A stretch of DNA of 64,000 nucleotides from Bacteroidaceae bacterium (GCA_017427065.1 JAFRTL010000017.1:1-64000); one strand, 5' to 3'. Numbered from the stretch's first letter, positions 42,067-51,684 are shown. Notes: generated by a model not told the origin, from the letters alone. Numbers and translations are program-made.

Positions 42067-43501
42067 AATAGTGTGTCTGCAGATAAACCACATGGGTAGT
42101 GAGGTATTCTTCTACACCATGCTTACCATCAGCACCACCGATACCAGATTTCTTCACACCTGCATGGAAACCTTGAATGGCCTCGAAGTGCCAACGGTTA
42201 ATGTAGGTTTCGCCGAACTTCAATTCACGACAGATACGTGTAGCAATATCGATGTCCTTTGTGAATACGGAAGATGCCAAGCCATATTCTACATCGTTCG
42301 CCCACCTGATCACTGTGTCAATGTCTTCAAATTCTATGATTGGAAGTACAGGGCCGAATGTCTCTTCATGCACGATGTCGAAGTCCTGTGTCACATTGTC
42401 CAAAAGGGTAGGAGCATAGAAATAGCCCTTGTCGCCAATACGATGTCCACCGCATAGCACCTTTGCACCTTGTTTGATGGCATTCTCTACCTTTGCTGTA
42501 ACACTTTCGAGTGCTCGCTGCTCTACCAATGGTCCCATCTCTGCATCTTTCATCACTGCAGGATTGCCTACCTTCACGTTCTGGAACTTCTCCAACAGCA
42601 GTGCAGTGAGTTTTTCCTTCACGTCCTTATGAACGTAAAGGCGCTCAGCATTGTTACAGATTTGTCCATTGTTGCCAATACGACTCTCGAAGATAGCTTG
42701 TGCTGCCAATTCCAAATCAGCATCAGGGAAGACGATGGCAGGAGCCTTACCACCCAATTCGAGTGATACCTTGGTAATGTTTGGTGCCGCTGCTTCCATG
42801 ATCTTCTGTCCAGCACCTACACTACCCGTGAGACTCACGATGCCAACCTTAGGACTGCTTGCCATGGCATTGCCTACCAATGAGCCTTTACCGGTTACTA
42901 CATTGAAAACACCTGCAGGAAGTCCTGTTTCATGAACGATCTTGCAGAACTCTGTGCAGTTCTCAGGAGTGAGTTGTGAAGGTTTCAAAACAATGGTACA
43001 ACCTGCGATGAGGGCTGCACCTGCCTTGCGTGCAATGAGGAAGAAGGGGAAGTTCCAGGGCAAAATGCCAGCAGCTACACCGATAGGCTCTTTGAAAAGC
43101 ATCATGGTTTCTCCACGGTTGTCGCTTTGGATAATCTCGCCCTCAATGCGACGAGCAAACTCAGCCATGTAGTCGAAATAGGTAGCTGTGACACCCACCT
43201 CTACACCAGCTAATGCTTGTGTCTTTCCTTGTTCACGCACCAGAATTTCCTGGAATTTGTCGAAGTTGGCACGAATACCATCGGCCATCTTGTGCAGATA
43301 CACAGCACGCTCTGCAGCAGGAATGGCTGCCCATGCTGGTTGAGCTGCCTCTGCAGCATTAATCGCTTCTTGTACGTCTTCCAACGTGCCATCTGGCTGA
43401 CGGCTTACAACTTCCTCGGTGGAAGGATTCAATACTTCGATCCACTTTCCTGAACGGCTTTCGCAGAACCGTCCATTAATGTACATCTGTAAATCTTTCA
43501 T
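42065..43501 (-). CDS. aldA: aldehyde dehydrogenase, lactaldehyde/glycolaldehyde type
   Basis: Oxidises aldehydes with NAD; by length (478 residues, E. coli AldA 479) and motifs it is closest to AldA, which oxidises L-lactaldehyde from fucose and rhamnose breakdown. Seen: LPWNFPFF with N150, the NAD-binding LTGSVGAGQKI, E248 in ELGGK, and the catalytic C282 in GQICNNAERLYV, whose following AER-Y-V matches AldA. The link to GH29, GH78 and the FucP-like permease in the window supports the assignment but no isomerase, kinase or aldolase is present. Confidence 0.85.
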   Translation of the reverse strand: MKDLQMYINGRFCESRSGKWIEVLNPSTEEVVSRQPDGTLEDVQEAINAAEAAQPAWAAIPAAERAVYLHKMADGIRANFDKFQEILVREQGKTQALAGVEVGVTATYFDYMAEFARRIEGEIIQSDNRGETMMLFKEPIGVAAGILPWNFPFFLIARKAGAALIAGCTIVLKPSQLTPENCTEFCKIVHETGLPAGVFNVVTGKGSLVGNAMASSPKVGIVSLTGSVGAGQKIMEAAAPNITKVSLELGGKAPAIVFPDADLELAAQAIFESRIGNNGQICNNAERLYVHKDVKEKLTALLLEKFQNVKVGNPAVMKDAEMGPLVEQRALESVTAKVENAIKQGAKVLCGGHRIGDKGYFYAPTLLDNVTQDFDIVHEETFGPVLPIIEFEDIDTVIRWANDVEYGLASSVFTKDIDIATRICRELKFGETYINRWHFEAIQGFHAGVKKSGIGGADGKHGVEEYLTTHVVYLQTHY

Positions 43502-43617
43502 GGTATAATAATATTAATAAACTATTTGCTTGTAAAAATAGCAATAAATATGCATTTGTCAAATGGTAGTCTTGAAATATTTTTTACATATTAATGAATA
43601 TATATGCTTTTTTTGAT

Positions 43618-43625
43618 TATATTTG
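43618..43625 (+). promoter_or_regulatory. -7 box of the sugar-phosphate transferase gene
   Basis: TATATTTG, leaving a leader of about 90 nt before the start at 43718; the -33 region has no clear TTTG. Confidence 0.45.
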
Positions 43626-43717
43626 CATCGACAAGTAGGATGGCCAACATGAATACAATGGGAAGCATCTGCGAAAAACTATGTTAATAGCCTTGTTGAT
43701 TTAAAAACAAATCTACT

Positions 43718-45118
43718 ATGTCAAATTTGTCGAACAATAGAGTGATAAAGAATACAAGATACTTTACCGTTTTGGTTGAGATTATTGATATTCTGATACT
43801 TAATATATATACATGGCTTACCATTGTGATGATGTTCAATCTGAACAGAGAGCACAAAGGCTTTTTCTTAGCCGTTAACCTAGCCTATATCCTCAGTGTT
43901 TCTTTGGCACCTCCTAATACCTACAGGAAACATATTAACAATATGACCATTTTGCGAAGAGCTACAGGTATTTGGTTGTTCTTCACACTCTTTTCTGTAC
44001 TTTTGTTATTGTTCTTGAATATATCGAACATTAGTTACTGGTGGCAGGGTGTGCTTTACTTTGGCATTTATTATGGTATTTTAGTTATCGGACAGATTTT
44101 CATTCATTCTATTTTACGAAAACTCCGTAAGCAAACGCTTTATTCTACTTCGATATTCTTAGGTAATTCATCGGCTTTGGAACGCCTTTATTTAGAGATG
44201 GGTACTGATCCGGCACAAAGTTATTTCGTTAAGGGGTATTTTGCGAACAAACCTTCTGATACTTTTCCGGAAATGGTACCATATTTAGGCCGTTTGGAAG
44301 AATCTCTTGAATGGTTGGATGCCAATGATATAGATGAGATTTATTGCTGCCTCCCCCCAGAAGAATCTCATTTTGTTAAAAAAGCCATAGACTATTGTGA
44401 CAATAGAGTTAAGCAATTTTACGCCGTTCCAGTGGTGCTTAATACTACCAAACGACAAATGGAGACCGTGCAGATGGGTGATATGCCTATCATGGCTTTA
44501 CGTTTTATGCCACTCACTTTTTGGAGCAATCGTTTAAAGAAACGTTTGTTAGACCTTTTCGTCTCTTCCTTGGTGTTATTGTTAATCATGCCTTGGGTTA
44601 CAGCCATAGTAGCTATTATCATGAAACTTACCATGCCTGGTCCTATTTTCTTCCGTCAGATGCGTACAGGGCTCGATGGCAAGGAGTTTGAGTGTATTAA
44701 GTTCCGCAGTATGAAAGTCAACGCTCAGGCAGATTCCTTGCAGGCAACAAAGGATGATCCACGCAAGACTAAGTTTGGAAATTTCATGCGTCATTACAAC
44801 ATTGATGAATTGCCACAGTTCTGGAATGTCTTCAAAGGCGAAATGAGTGTAGTAGGACCACGTCCGCATATGGTGAAACAAACCGATGAGTATTCTGCCT
44901 TAATTCCAAAATACATGGTGCGTCATTTTGCCAAGCCTGGCATTACAGGTTGGGCTCAAGTAACAGGTTTCCGTGGAGAAACTAAAGAATTATGGCAGAT
45001 GGAAGGTCGTGTAAAGAAGGACATTTGGTATATTGAACATTGGAGCATTTGGCTTGATATTAAGATTATGTGGCTCACTATTAAGAATGTCTTCGTAGGT
45101 GATAAGAATGCTTATTAG
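43718..45118 (+). CDS. undecaprenyl-phosphate sugar phosphotransferase (WcaJ-like)
   Basis: Starts surface polysaccharide synthesis by moving a sugar-1-phosphate to undecaprenyl phosphate in the inner membrane. The 466-residue protein has about four membrane segments in the first 130 residues, a CoA-binding-like central domain and one more membrane segment before the catalytic domain. Catalytic blocks: PGPIFFRQMRTGLDGKEFEC (trimmed), KFRSMKVN, YNIDELPQFWNVFKGEMS and VVGPRPHM with the conserved DE pair. No polysaccharide gene cluster follows, which is unusual for a priming enzyme. A terminator closes the gene. Confidence 0.9.
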   Translation: MSNLSNNRVIKNTRYFTVLVEIIDILILNIYTWLTIVMMFNLNREHKGFFLAVNLAYILSVSLAPPNTYRKHINNMTILRRATGIWLFFTLFSVLLLLFLNISNISYWWQGVLYFGIYYGILVIGQIFIHSILRKLRKQTLYSTSIFLGNSSALERLYLEMGTDPAQSYFVKGYFANKPSDTFPEMVPYLGRLEESLEWLDANDIDEIYCCLPPEESHFVKKAIDYCDNRVKQFYAVPVVLNTTKRQMETVQMGDMPIMALRFMPLTFWSNRLKKRLLDLFVSSLVLLLIMPWVTAIVAIIMKLTMPGPIFFRQMRTGLDGKEFECIKFRSMKVNAQADSLQATKDDPRKTKFGNFMRHYNIDELPQFWNVFKGEMSVVGPRPHMVKQTDEYSALIPKYMVRHFAKPGITGWAQVTGFRGETKELWQMEGRVKKDIWYIEHWSIWLDIKIMWLTIKNVFVGDKNAY

Positions 45119-45136
45119 ATTGAGGATTGAGAATAC

Positions 45137-45167
45137 AATAAAGGCTGCAATTTGCAGCCTTTATTAT
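45137..45167. terminator. bidirectional terminator
   Basis: AATAAAGGCTGCAA and TTTGCAGCCTTTATT form a nearly perfect palindrome between the convergent genes ending at 45118 and 45190. Confidence 0.85.
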
Positions 45168-45189
45168 TTAGTGAGATAAATCACAATTA

Positions 45190-46389
45190 TCAATGTTCAA
45201 TTTTATTATATGCTTCCAGCGCCTTCTCAAGCACTACCAACGCCTTCTGCAAATCTTCTTTCTTCAGAGCATACGCTATACGTACTTCGTTTTTGCCTGC
45301 ACCAGGTGTTGTATAGAAACCAGAAGCAGGAGCCATGAATACAGTCTGTCCTTCGTAGTTGAAGTCTGTTAAGCACCACTCACAGAACTTATCACTATCG
45401 TCTACTGGAAGTTTTGCTACAGTATAGAAAGCACCCATAGGGATAGGAGAGTAAACACCAGGAATACGGTTCAATCCGTCTATCAAGCATTTACGACGTT
45501 CAACATACTCATCATAGGTGTCACGCAGGTATTCTTCTGCTACATCTACGGAAGCTTCAGCAGCTATTTGGCCAACAAGTGGAGGACTCAAACGTGCTTG
45601 GCAGAATTTCATTACAGCCTTGCGTACTTCCTCATTTTTGGTAATCAACGCACCAATGCGTATTCCACATTCTGAATACCTCTTAGATACAGAGTCAATC
45701 AGTACTACATTCTGCTCTATGCCTTCCAGATGGCAGGCAGAAATGTATGGTGAACCAGTATAGATAAACTCACGATACACCTCGTCCGAGAAGAGGAAAA
45801 GGTCGTACTTCTTCACCAAATCGCGAATCTGATTCATCTCACGACGTGTATAAAGATAACCTGTAGGGTTATTTGGATTACAAATCAATATGGCACGTGT
45901 ACGCTCATTGATCAGGTTTTCAAACTTTTCTACCTTTGGCAGAGAGAAACCTTCTTCAATAGTTGTGGCAATGGTGCGTATCTTGGCGCCAGCAGAGATG
46001 GCAAATGCCATATAGTTGGCATATGCTGGCTCTGGCACAATGATTTCATCGCCTGGATTCAGGCAAGATAGGAAGGCGAAAAGCACAGCTTCTGAACCAC
46101 CAGAGGTAATGATGATGTCGTCTGCCGTTACATTGATATTGTATTTGGCATAGTAACCCACCATCTTTTCGCGTAAACTACGAAAACCTGCGCTGGGACT
46201 ATACTCCAGAATCTTGCGATCAATATTTCTAATCGCATCTATCGCACATTGTGGCGTAGGCAGGTCTGGTTGTCCTATATTGAGGTGGTACACATGTATT
46301 CCTCTCTGCTTGGCAGCATCCGATAGTGGGGCCAGTTTGCGTATTGGCGAAGCTGGCATCTCGTTTCCTCGTATAGAAATCTGTGGCAT
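45190..46389 (-). CDS. PLP-dependent aminotransferase (aspartate aminotransferase-like)
   Basis: A 399-residue class I/II aminotransferase. Seen: the N-terminal MPASPIRKLAP, GQPDLPTPQ, ITSGGSEAVLFA, NPNNPTGYLYTRREM, DEVYREFIYTG and the PLP lysine segment SVSKRYSECGIRIG. A C-terminal arginine block near NEVRIAYALKK binds the substrate carboxylate. Acidic or broad amino-acid specificity cannot be fixed from sequence. The start at 46389 is chosen because the -7 promoter box at 46418-46425 excludes the upstream ATGs at 46431 and 46416. Confidence 0.88.
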   Translation of the reverse strand: MPQISIRGNEMPASPIRKLAPLSDAAKQRGIHVYHLNIGQPDLPTPQCAIDAIRNIDRKILEYSPSAGFRSLREKMVGYYAKYNINVTADDIIITSGGSEAVLFAFLSCLNPGDEIIVPEPAYANYMAFAISAGAKIRTIATTIEEGFSLPKVEKFENLINERTRAILICNPNNPTGYLYTRREMNQIRDLVKKYDLFLFSDEVYREFIYTGSPYISACHLEGIEQNVVLIDSVSKRYSECGIRIGALITKNEEVRKAVMKFCQARLSPPLVGQIAAEASVDVAEEYLRDTYDEYVERRKCLIDGLNRIPGVYSPIPMGAFYTVAKLPVDDSDKFCEWCLTDFNYEGQTVFMAPASGFYTTPGAGKNEVRIAYALKKEDLQKALVVLEKALEAYNKIEH

Positions 46390-46417
46390 TTTCTTTTGAA
46401 TGTTAAGTTTTCGCATG

Positions 46418-46425
46418 CAAAGATA
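46418..46425 (-). promoter_or_regulatory. aminotransferase promoter, -7 box
   Basis: TATCTTTG on the minus strand (46425-46418), 29 nt before the start at 46389. Confidence 0.6.
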
Positions 46426-46502
46426 GTGCAATTTTCTTCATATCTTGCATAAAAAGAATAAAATAAAAAGCAAAAGGACACAGACTTTCTTAAAAAACGA
46501 CG

Positions 46503-46510
46503 TATCTTTG
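46503..46510 (+). promoter_or_regulatory. -7 box of the GH43 lipoprotein gene
   Basis: TATCTTTG, 21 nt before the first ATG at 46531 and 30 before the ATG at 46540. Confidence 0.55.
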
Positions 46511-46539
46511 TCATCAATAATAACTTAAATATGTTTTCT

Positions 46540-48252
46540 ATGAAACTAAATCATCTTCTTTTCACATTGCCAGCTCTGCTGATGCTGGGGTGCACCCAGG
46601 TGCCTGTACTGCAGCATAAGGCAGTGTTTGAGGACTTTGTCTATCAAGGAAATGACGATTACTATAACCAACATCCACTACAGGCTGATGATGAGTTTTA
46701 CAATCCCATTCTCCCTGGTTGGTATTCCGACCCAAGTATCTGTGCTGATGGCAAAGGCAACTATTTCATGGTGACTTCTACCTTTGGCTACTATCCTGGC
46801 GTTCCACTCTTCCATAGCACGGATATGGTCAATTGGCAGCAGGTGGGACATATCCTTACACGTCCAGAGCAACTGCCATTGGAACGTAGTTCTGTAAGTA
46901 CAGGTGGCATTTTTGCTGCTTCTATCTTTTACAATAAGTATAATGACACCTATTATATGATTACGACCAACATGGGTCGTATGATGCGTGGTCAGCAGGG
47001 CAACTTCATCGTGAAGAGCAAGGATCCACTTAGTGGTGATTGGAGCGACCCTATTTGGTTGGAGGATATGAATGGCATTGATCCTTCTTTGTTCTTTGAC
47101 GAGGATGGTAAGGCGTATGTAGTACATTGTGGCATGGGGCGTAATGCCAAATATCCTGGTTGCAATCAAATGATCATGCATGAGTATGATGTACAAAACG
47201 ATAAGGTTATCGTGGAGAGTGCTACCGTGTTGGCAGAGGGTGGGGCATTCCCTGAAGATCAGCCCATCGCTTTGGAGGGCCCACATCTTTATAAATGGAA
47301 TGGCATGTACTATTTGATGTGTGCTGAAGGTGGAACCGAATTAGGACATTCTGAGGTTATTTTCCGTAGTAACGATCTGCATGGGAAGTTTGTGGCATGG
47401 GAGAAGAATCCTATCCTCACACAGCGCACACTTGGCGATCGTCAGGACGGGGTTTATTGCACTGGTCATGCTGATATTGTTCAAGACCCTCAGGGAGGTT
47501 GGTGGTCTGTATTCCTTGGAACGCGTCGTATCGATGGGGAGATGGAGAACTTGGGTCGTGAGACATTCATGATGCCTGTACGTTGGAGTGATGATGGTTG
47601 GCCATATATGACGCAGGGCGATGATCAGGTGCCTTTGATTCTGAAGGTGCCTGGTGCCAAACGTAGCGAGCAGGTGACCTTTGGCAATTTCTCCATTAGT
47701 GATGACTTTACTTTAACGAAGTTGGCTGACTACTGGGTAACTGCCCGTGATGCAGCCACAGACAAATATTCACTTACTGAACTGCCTGGCACTTTGGTAT
47801 TGAATTGTGATACCGTGACACTCTGCAACAGTCAAGGCTCTGCTGCCTATGTTGGTCGTCGCTTGCAACACCATCAGTTCCGAGCCACTACTCGTATGTA
47901 TTTCCAGCCAGAGGCAGGGGAATGGGCAGGTATGGTACTTCTGAAGAATGAGAGCTTGCAATACTATCTCGCTGTAGGTGCAGAAAGTATCGAAGTTCAG
48001 AAGATAGGCGAGAAAGATGCATATGACGTGCTTGCTTCTGCTCCACTTAAAGGGGAGAAGGATTTTACATTATGTATAGAGGGTACCAACAAGGGAAAGA
48101 CGTTCGATTTCTCTTATTCTACTGATGGTGGACGCACATGGAATATGTTGCTAGCTGGTGCTGATGCCGACTATCTGGCTACACATTACAGCGCCAACGG
48201 TTCTAGTAGTTTTACTGGAACTACAGTAGGCATGTATGCAGTGAAGCGTTGA
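46540..48252 (+). CDS. GH43 family glycosidase, lipoprotein
   Basis: A 570-residue exported enzyme; the lipobox LMLGC lies about 16 residues from the ATG at 46540 (an ATG at 46531 in frame is also possible). The five-bladed GH43 domain shows FYNPILPGWYSDPSICADGK with the base Asp, NGIDPSLFFDEDGKAYV with the pKa-tuning Asp, and IALEGPHLYKW with the acid Glu. The C-terminal 200 residues match the beta-sandwich of the XynB/Abf C2-type module. Beta-xylosidase or alpha-arabinofuranosidase activity on arabinoxylan is likely. Confidence 0.88.
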   Translation: MKLNHLLFTLPALLMLGCTQVPVLQHKAVFEDFVYQGNDDYYNQHPLQADDEFYNPILPGWYSDPSICADGKGNYFMVTSTFGYYPGVPLFHSTDMVNWQQVGHILTRPEQLPLERSSVSTGGIFAASIFYNKYNDTYYMITTNMGRMMRGQQGNFIVKSKDPLSGDWSDPIWLEDMNGIDPSLFFDEDGKAYVVHCGMGRNAKYPGCNQMIMHEYDVQNDKVIVESATVLAEGGAFPEDQPIALEGPHLYKWNGMYYLMCAEGGTELGHSEVIFRSNDLHGKFVAWEKNPILTQRTLGDRQDGVYCTGHADIVQDPQGGWWSVFLGTRRIDGEMENLGRETFMMPVRWSDDGWPYMTQGDDQVPLILKVPGAKRSEQVTFGNFSISDDFTLTKLADYWVTARDAATDKYSLTELPGTLVLNCDTVTLCNSQGSAAYVGRRLQHHQFRATTRMYFQPEAGEWAGMVLLKNESLQYYLAVGAESIEVQKIGEKDAYDVLASAPLKGEKDFTLCIEGTNKGKTFDFSYSTDGGRTWNMLLAGADADYLATHYSANGSSSFTGTTVGMYAVKR

Positions 48253-48294
48253 TGTTGATAGGATAAAGTCTTTTGTAATGAGAAAGAATACAAT

Positions 48295-50529
48295 ATGATA
48301 AAGCTTTTGTTTAGATCTTTATTGGTGGCAATGGCTGTTGTGAATTTTGGTATCACAACAGCTGTATCACAACAGCCACAGCCATATCTGCAGGTTGAAG
48401 ACCTTCCTGATATACTCTCATTCCTTCCACCTCCTCCAGAAGAAGGATCACCAACCTTTGAGGCAGATAAAGCCATCCATGCATGGGCACTAGGTCAGAG
48501 GCAGGGTGAGCGTGCACAGAGAGCTATCCGCGAAGGAACTACCAATGTGGATAGTATGGCCCTCTGTTTCAGTGGAGCTTTTGGCAAGAAGCTTTCCAGG
48601 GAAACCACACCTCTTACGATGTATTTGCTGGAGCGAAGCATCCGGACATTTCGTCTAGCTGCAACAAAACCCAAGAATGCCTATTTGCGTAAACGTCCTT
48701 TTGTGTATTTCAACGAAGGCACACTGATTCCAGAGTATGAGGAAGAGGAAAGAAATACAGGCTCTTATCCTTCAGGGCACACTACACGTGGTTGGGGAAT
48801 GGCACTAGTTTTGGCACAACTTAATCCTGAACGTCAGGATACGCTCATGGCTTGCGGCTATGAGTGGGGACAGAGTCGTGTCATAGCCAACTATCATTGG
48901 CAGAGTGATGTAGATGCTTCCCGACTTATGACTTCAGCTACTTTTGCCAGGCTTCAAGCCTGTGAAGAATATCGGAAGGACTTGGCTGCAGCGATGGAAG
49001 AACTTTCCGCACCAGAAAACCCAACTCGAGAGAATGATGAACAACTTTTGAGAAAATGGATTAAGACCATTGCCTCTGATAAGTTTGGTGGGCGTAAGCC
49101 AATGACTGCATACGAAGATAAAACTGTTAGTTATCTGGCTGAACAATTGGAAGAATTGGGGTTGGAACCAGCCTTCGATGGCAGCTGGTTCCAACCGTTT
49201 GAGATGATAGCTGTGACAGCAAAACCCCTAGGTAGCAAACTCTCCGTTAAAGGTAAAAAGAAGGCGGAACTACGATATCCTGATGATTTGGTAGTGTGGA
49301 CCGCTCGCGCCACAGATAAGGTGGTACTCCCTAAGGCTGAGTATGTTTTCTGTGGTTTTGGCATTCATGCTCCTGAGTATGGTTGGGATGATTATGCAGA
49401 TATCGATGTGAAGGGTAAGATTGTTATTGCAATGGTGAACGACCCTGGTTATTATGATAATACGCTTTTCCGTGGACGCAATATGACCTATTATGGCAGG
49501 TGGCTCTATAAGTTTGAAGAGGCTCTTCGCCAAGGGGCAGCAGGTTGTCTGGTGTTACACAACACTGAAGCTGCAAGTTATGGCTGGCACGTATGTGTGA
49601 ATGGTCATATGGAAGATAATCTGGCACTCTATGACCCAGATACCCAAAATGCTGATGAGCTAGCCATGAAGGGTTGGCTCCATGAAGATGGCGCACGTAA
49701 GCTCTTTACTGCAGCAGGTATGGATATGAATGCTGCCCTTGCTGCTGCCAAGAAACCTGGTTTTAAGTCTTTCTCTCTCAAGGTTAAGGGTGATATCAAG
49801 ATGGCTGTTTCTTACGATATTCAGCAGACGCGTAATGTGGGTGCTATCCTTCGTGGAACAGATCAGAAGGATGAGGTGGTGGTTCTAAATGCCCATTGGG
49901 ATCATCTGGGGATTGGTTTGCCTGACGAGCATGGTGACTCCATATACAATGGTGCTGCAGACAATGCATCTGGTATGGCAGGAGCATTATTGGCTGCTAA
50001 AAAGTTCAAAGAACAGCCACAAGCACCTCGTCGCAGTGTACTTTTCCTCTTTCCCTCATCTGAGGAAAGTGGTCTGTTCGGCTCTGAGTATTATTGCAAT
50101 CATCCAGTAGTACCTATGAACAAAACAACAGCCTGTCTGAATTTTGAGAGTATCGGACCAGCTGAACTTACTAGGGATATAGTTATCTTGGGTGGAGGAG
50201 AAAGCGATCTTGATCGTTATTATGAGGCTGCTGCAGCTGCCCAGGGAAGGTATATTTTCTTTGATGACGACAATTCTGATGGTTGGTTCTTCCGTTCCGA
50301 CCATTATAATTTCGTGAAGAAAGGTGTGCCTGCAGTGGTGGTGGAGAACGGTTTGCATCCTGTGGATTTGGGACGTCCTAACAAGTATCCTATGCCTGTA
50401 TGGTATCACAAGCCTTCTGATGAATATCGGGATGATTGGGATTTGAGTGGTACTTTGTCCAATGTGAATTTGATTTTCAGCGTTGGCCTTTCTCTTTCTA
50501 ATGCTGAGAACTTATTAAGCAGGGAATAA
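48295..50529 (+). CDS. PAP2-type acid phosphatase fused to M28 aminopeptidase
   Basis: A 744-residue exported protein with two enzyme domains. Residues about 30-230 form a class A acid phosphatase/PAP2 domain with the full signature: KX6RP at K127-P135, PSGH at 159-162 within GSYPSGHT, and SRX5HX3D at S194-D205. Residues about 250-740 form a zinc-dependent M28 peptidase with an inserted PA domain (VNDPGYYDN, AAGCLVLHN): AHWDHLG (H534, D536), GAADNASG, SSEESGLFGSEY, CLNFESIG and WYHKPSDE carry the metal ligands. Both sites look intact. It follows the GH43 gene after 42 nt. Confidence 0.85.
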   Translation: MIKLLFRSLLVAMAVVNFGITTAVSQQPQPYLQVEDLPDILSFLPPPPEEGSPTFEADKAIHAWALGQRQGERAQRAIREGTTNVDSMALCFSGAFGKKLSRETTPLTMYLLERSIRTFRLAATKPKNAYLRKRPFVYFNEGTLIPEYEEEERNTGSYPSGHTTRGWGMALVLAQLNPERQDTLMACGYEWGQSRVIANYHWQSDVDASRLMTSATFARLQACEEYRKDLAAAMEELSAPENPTRENDEQLLRKWIKTIASDKFGGRKPMTAYEDKTVSYLAEQLEELGLEPAFDGSWFQPFEMIAVTAKPLGSKLSVKGKKKAELRYPDDLVVWTARATDKVVLPKAEYVFCGFGIHAPEYGWDDYADIDVKGKIVIAMVNDPGYYDNTLFRGRNMTYYGRWLYKFEEALRQGAAGCLVLHNTEAASYGWHVCVNGHMEDNLALYDPDTQNADELAMKGWLHEDGARKLFTAAGMDMNAALAAAKKPGFKSFSLKVKGDIKMAVSYDIQQTRNVGAILRGTDQKDEVVVLNAHWDHLGIGLPDEHGDSIYNGAADNASGMAGALLAAKKFKEQPQAPRRSVLFLFPSSEESGLFGSEYYCNHPVVPMNKTTACLNFESIGPAELTRDIVILGGGESDLDRYYEAAAAAQGRYIFFDDDNSDGWFFRSDHYNFVKKGVPAVVVENGLHPVDLGRPNKYPMPVWYHKPSDEYRDDWDLSGTLSNVNLIFSVGLSLSNAENLLSRE

Positions 50530-50575
50530 TATAGAAAGGTCAAAGCTGAAGATGACACATACTGTGTGAGACCAA

Positions 50576-50612
50576 AAAAAAGGGAACATCTTTCAATGCT
50601 CCCCTTTTTAAT
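50576..50612. terminator. terminator between convergent genes
   Basis: AAAAAGGGAACAT and ATGCTCCCCTTTTT form an imperfect stem with A- and T-tracts. Confidence 0.7.
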
Positions 50613-50627
50613 TATGGTGTCTGAAGA

Positions 50628-51632
50628 TTAGATCACGAAGTCTGAAGTGTTCAAGAACAGAGCACTCTGCTCCAAACGCTCGAACTGCTTACCACTGTTC
50701 GTATCTTCAATCTCGATGAAGAAGTACTTGTTACCATTAGCATAGAACTTCTCGAAGATGTTCTTGAAGTTCATAGCACCAGATGCACCCAGTACCATGA
50801 AGTCCTTAATGTGCAACATCTTGATACGATCTGCACGTCTGGTCAACCAAGCCACAGGATCCTGCTGACCCATCACAGTCCAATAAACATCAAGCTCGAA
50901 GATTACATTAGCTGGATCTGTATTGTCCATATAAACATCCTCGATGATCTTAGCATCCTGACCTAATGCCATACCAGAGAAGAGGTCGCCCAATACAGCA
51001 GCAGTACTTGTCTCAGTTACCTTGGCCATCTCCATATTGTGGTTGTGATAACCAAACTGGATGCCGCTGGTAGCCTTCACTGTCTCACCAGATACGTTGA
51101 GCAAGTTAGCAAAATCCTTTGCAAAACCAATGTTAGTAACACGCATTGGAGGCATCATTGGCTGAACCAAGTATTCGCAACCCAACTTAGCATGGTCTTC
51201 TGCTACTGGCTTCCAAAATTCCTTGATTTCGTCTACCATGTCCTTGAATGCCTTTGGCTTTGGAGCTGGAGCACCTGGACGAGAGAACAGACCAGCCATC
51301 AAGACATCTGGAGTCACGTGAGAGCTCACAATCTTCAGGTCATTGTCTTCTGCAGCTTTCTTGAAATCTTCCAGACTTAACTGACCAATGGTGTGAGAAC
51401 TTGCATTGTAACCAGCCAGTTCCAGGTTCTTGATACCCATCTTGCGGATACGAGCCAAGTTGTCGCTTAGGTTACCAGCATAGAGTTCCGGACCCAGAGT
51501 GTAAGTCTGCAGACCCAGTCCCTTATTGGTGTTGATGACTGGCTCAGCAGGAACAGCCTCCTTAGTTTGGCAGGCTGCCAGAGCACCCAATGAAAGCAAT
51601 GAAGCACCCTTTAAGAAATTTCTTCTATTCAT
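50628..51632 (-). CDS. secreted sugar phosphate isomerase/epimerase family protein
   Basis: A 334-residue TIM-barrel protein of the xylose isomerase-like superfamily. It starts MNRRNFLKGASLLSLGALAAC, which contains a twin-arginine (RRNFLK) signal and a lipobox-like end, so it is exported folded. The barrel shows LGLQTYTLGPEL, GIKNLELAGYNA, YHNHNMEM and VIFELDVYWTVMGQQDP with the acidic metal ligands. It resembles Bacteroidota secreted epimerase-like proteins of unknown substrate. The next gene downstream (51745-52602) is a paralogue. A -7 box precedes it. Confidence 0.82.
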   Translation of the reverse strand: MNRRNFLKGASLLSLGALAACQTKEAVPAEPVINTNKGLGLQTYTLGPELYAGNLSDNLARIRKMGIKNLELAGYNASSHTIGQLSLEDFKKAAEDNDLKIVSSHVTPDVLMAGLFSRPGAPAPKPKAFKDMVDEIKEFWKPVAEDHAKLGCEYLVQPMMPPMRVTNIGFAKDFANLLNVSGETVKATSGIQFGYHNHNMEMAKVTETSTAAVLGDLFSGMALGQDAKIIEDVYMDNTDPANVIFELDVYWTVMGQQDPVAWLTRRADRIKMLHIKDFMVLGASGAMNFKNIFEKFYANGNKYFFIEIEDTNSGKQFERLEQSALFLNTSDFVI

Positions 51633-51676
51633 AGTAAATTAATTAAATAATTGGATATTCCATGTATTCAAACATA

Positions 51677-51684
51677 CAAAGGTA
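51677..51684 (-). promoter_or_regulatory. -7 box of the 50628-51632 gene
   Basis: TACCTTTG on the minus strand (51684-51677); a CAAA at 51707-51710 gives a 22-nt spacer, slightly long. Confidence 0.5.

Noticed and set aside
43640-43687. A 15-codon frame in the leader before the WcaJ-like gene
   Set aside because: Short, no terminator or codon pattern near it, and no conservation can be shown from one sequence.
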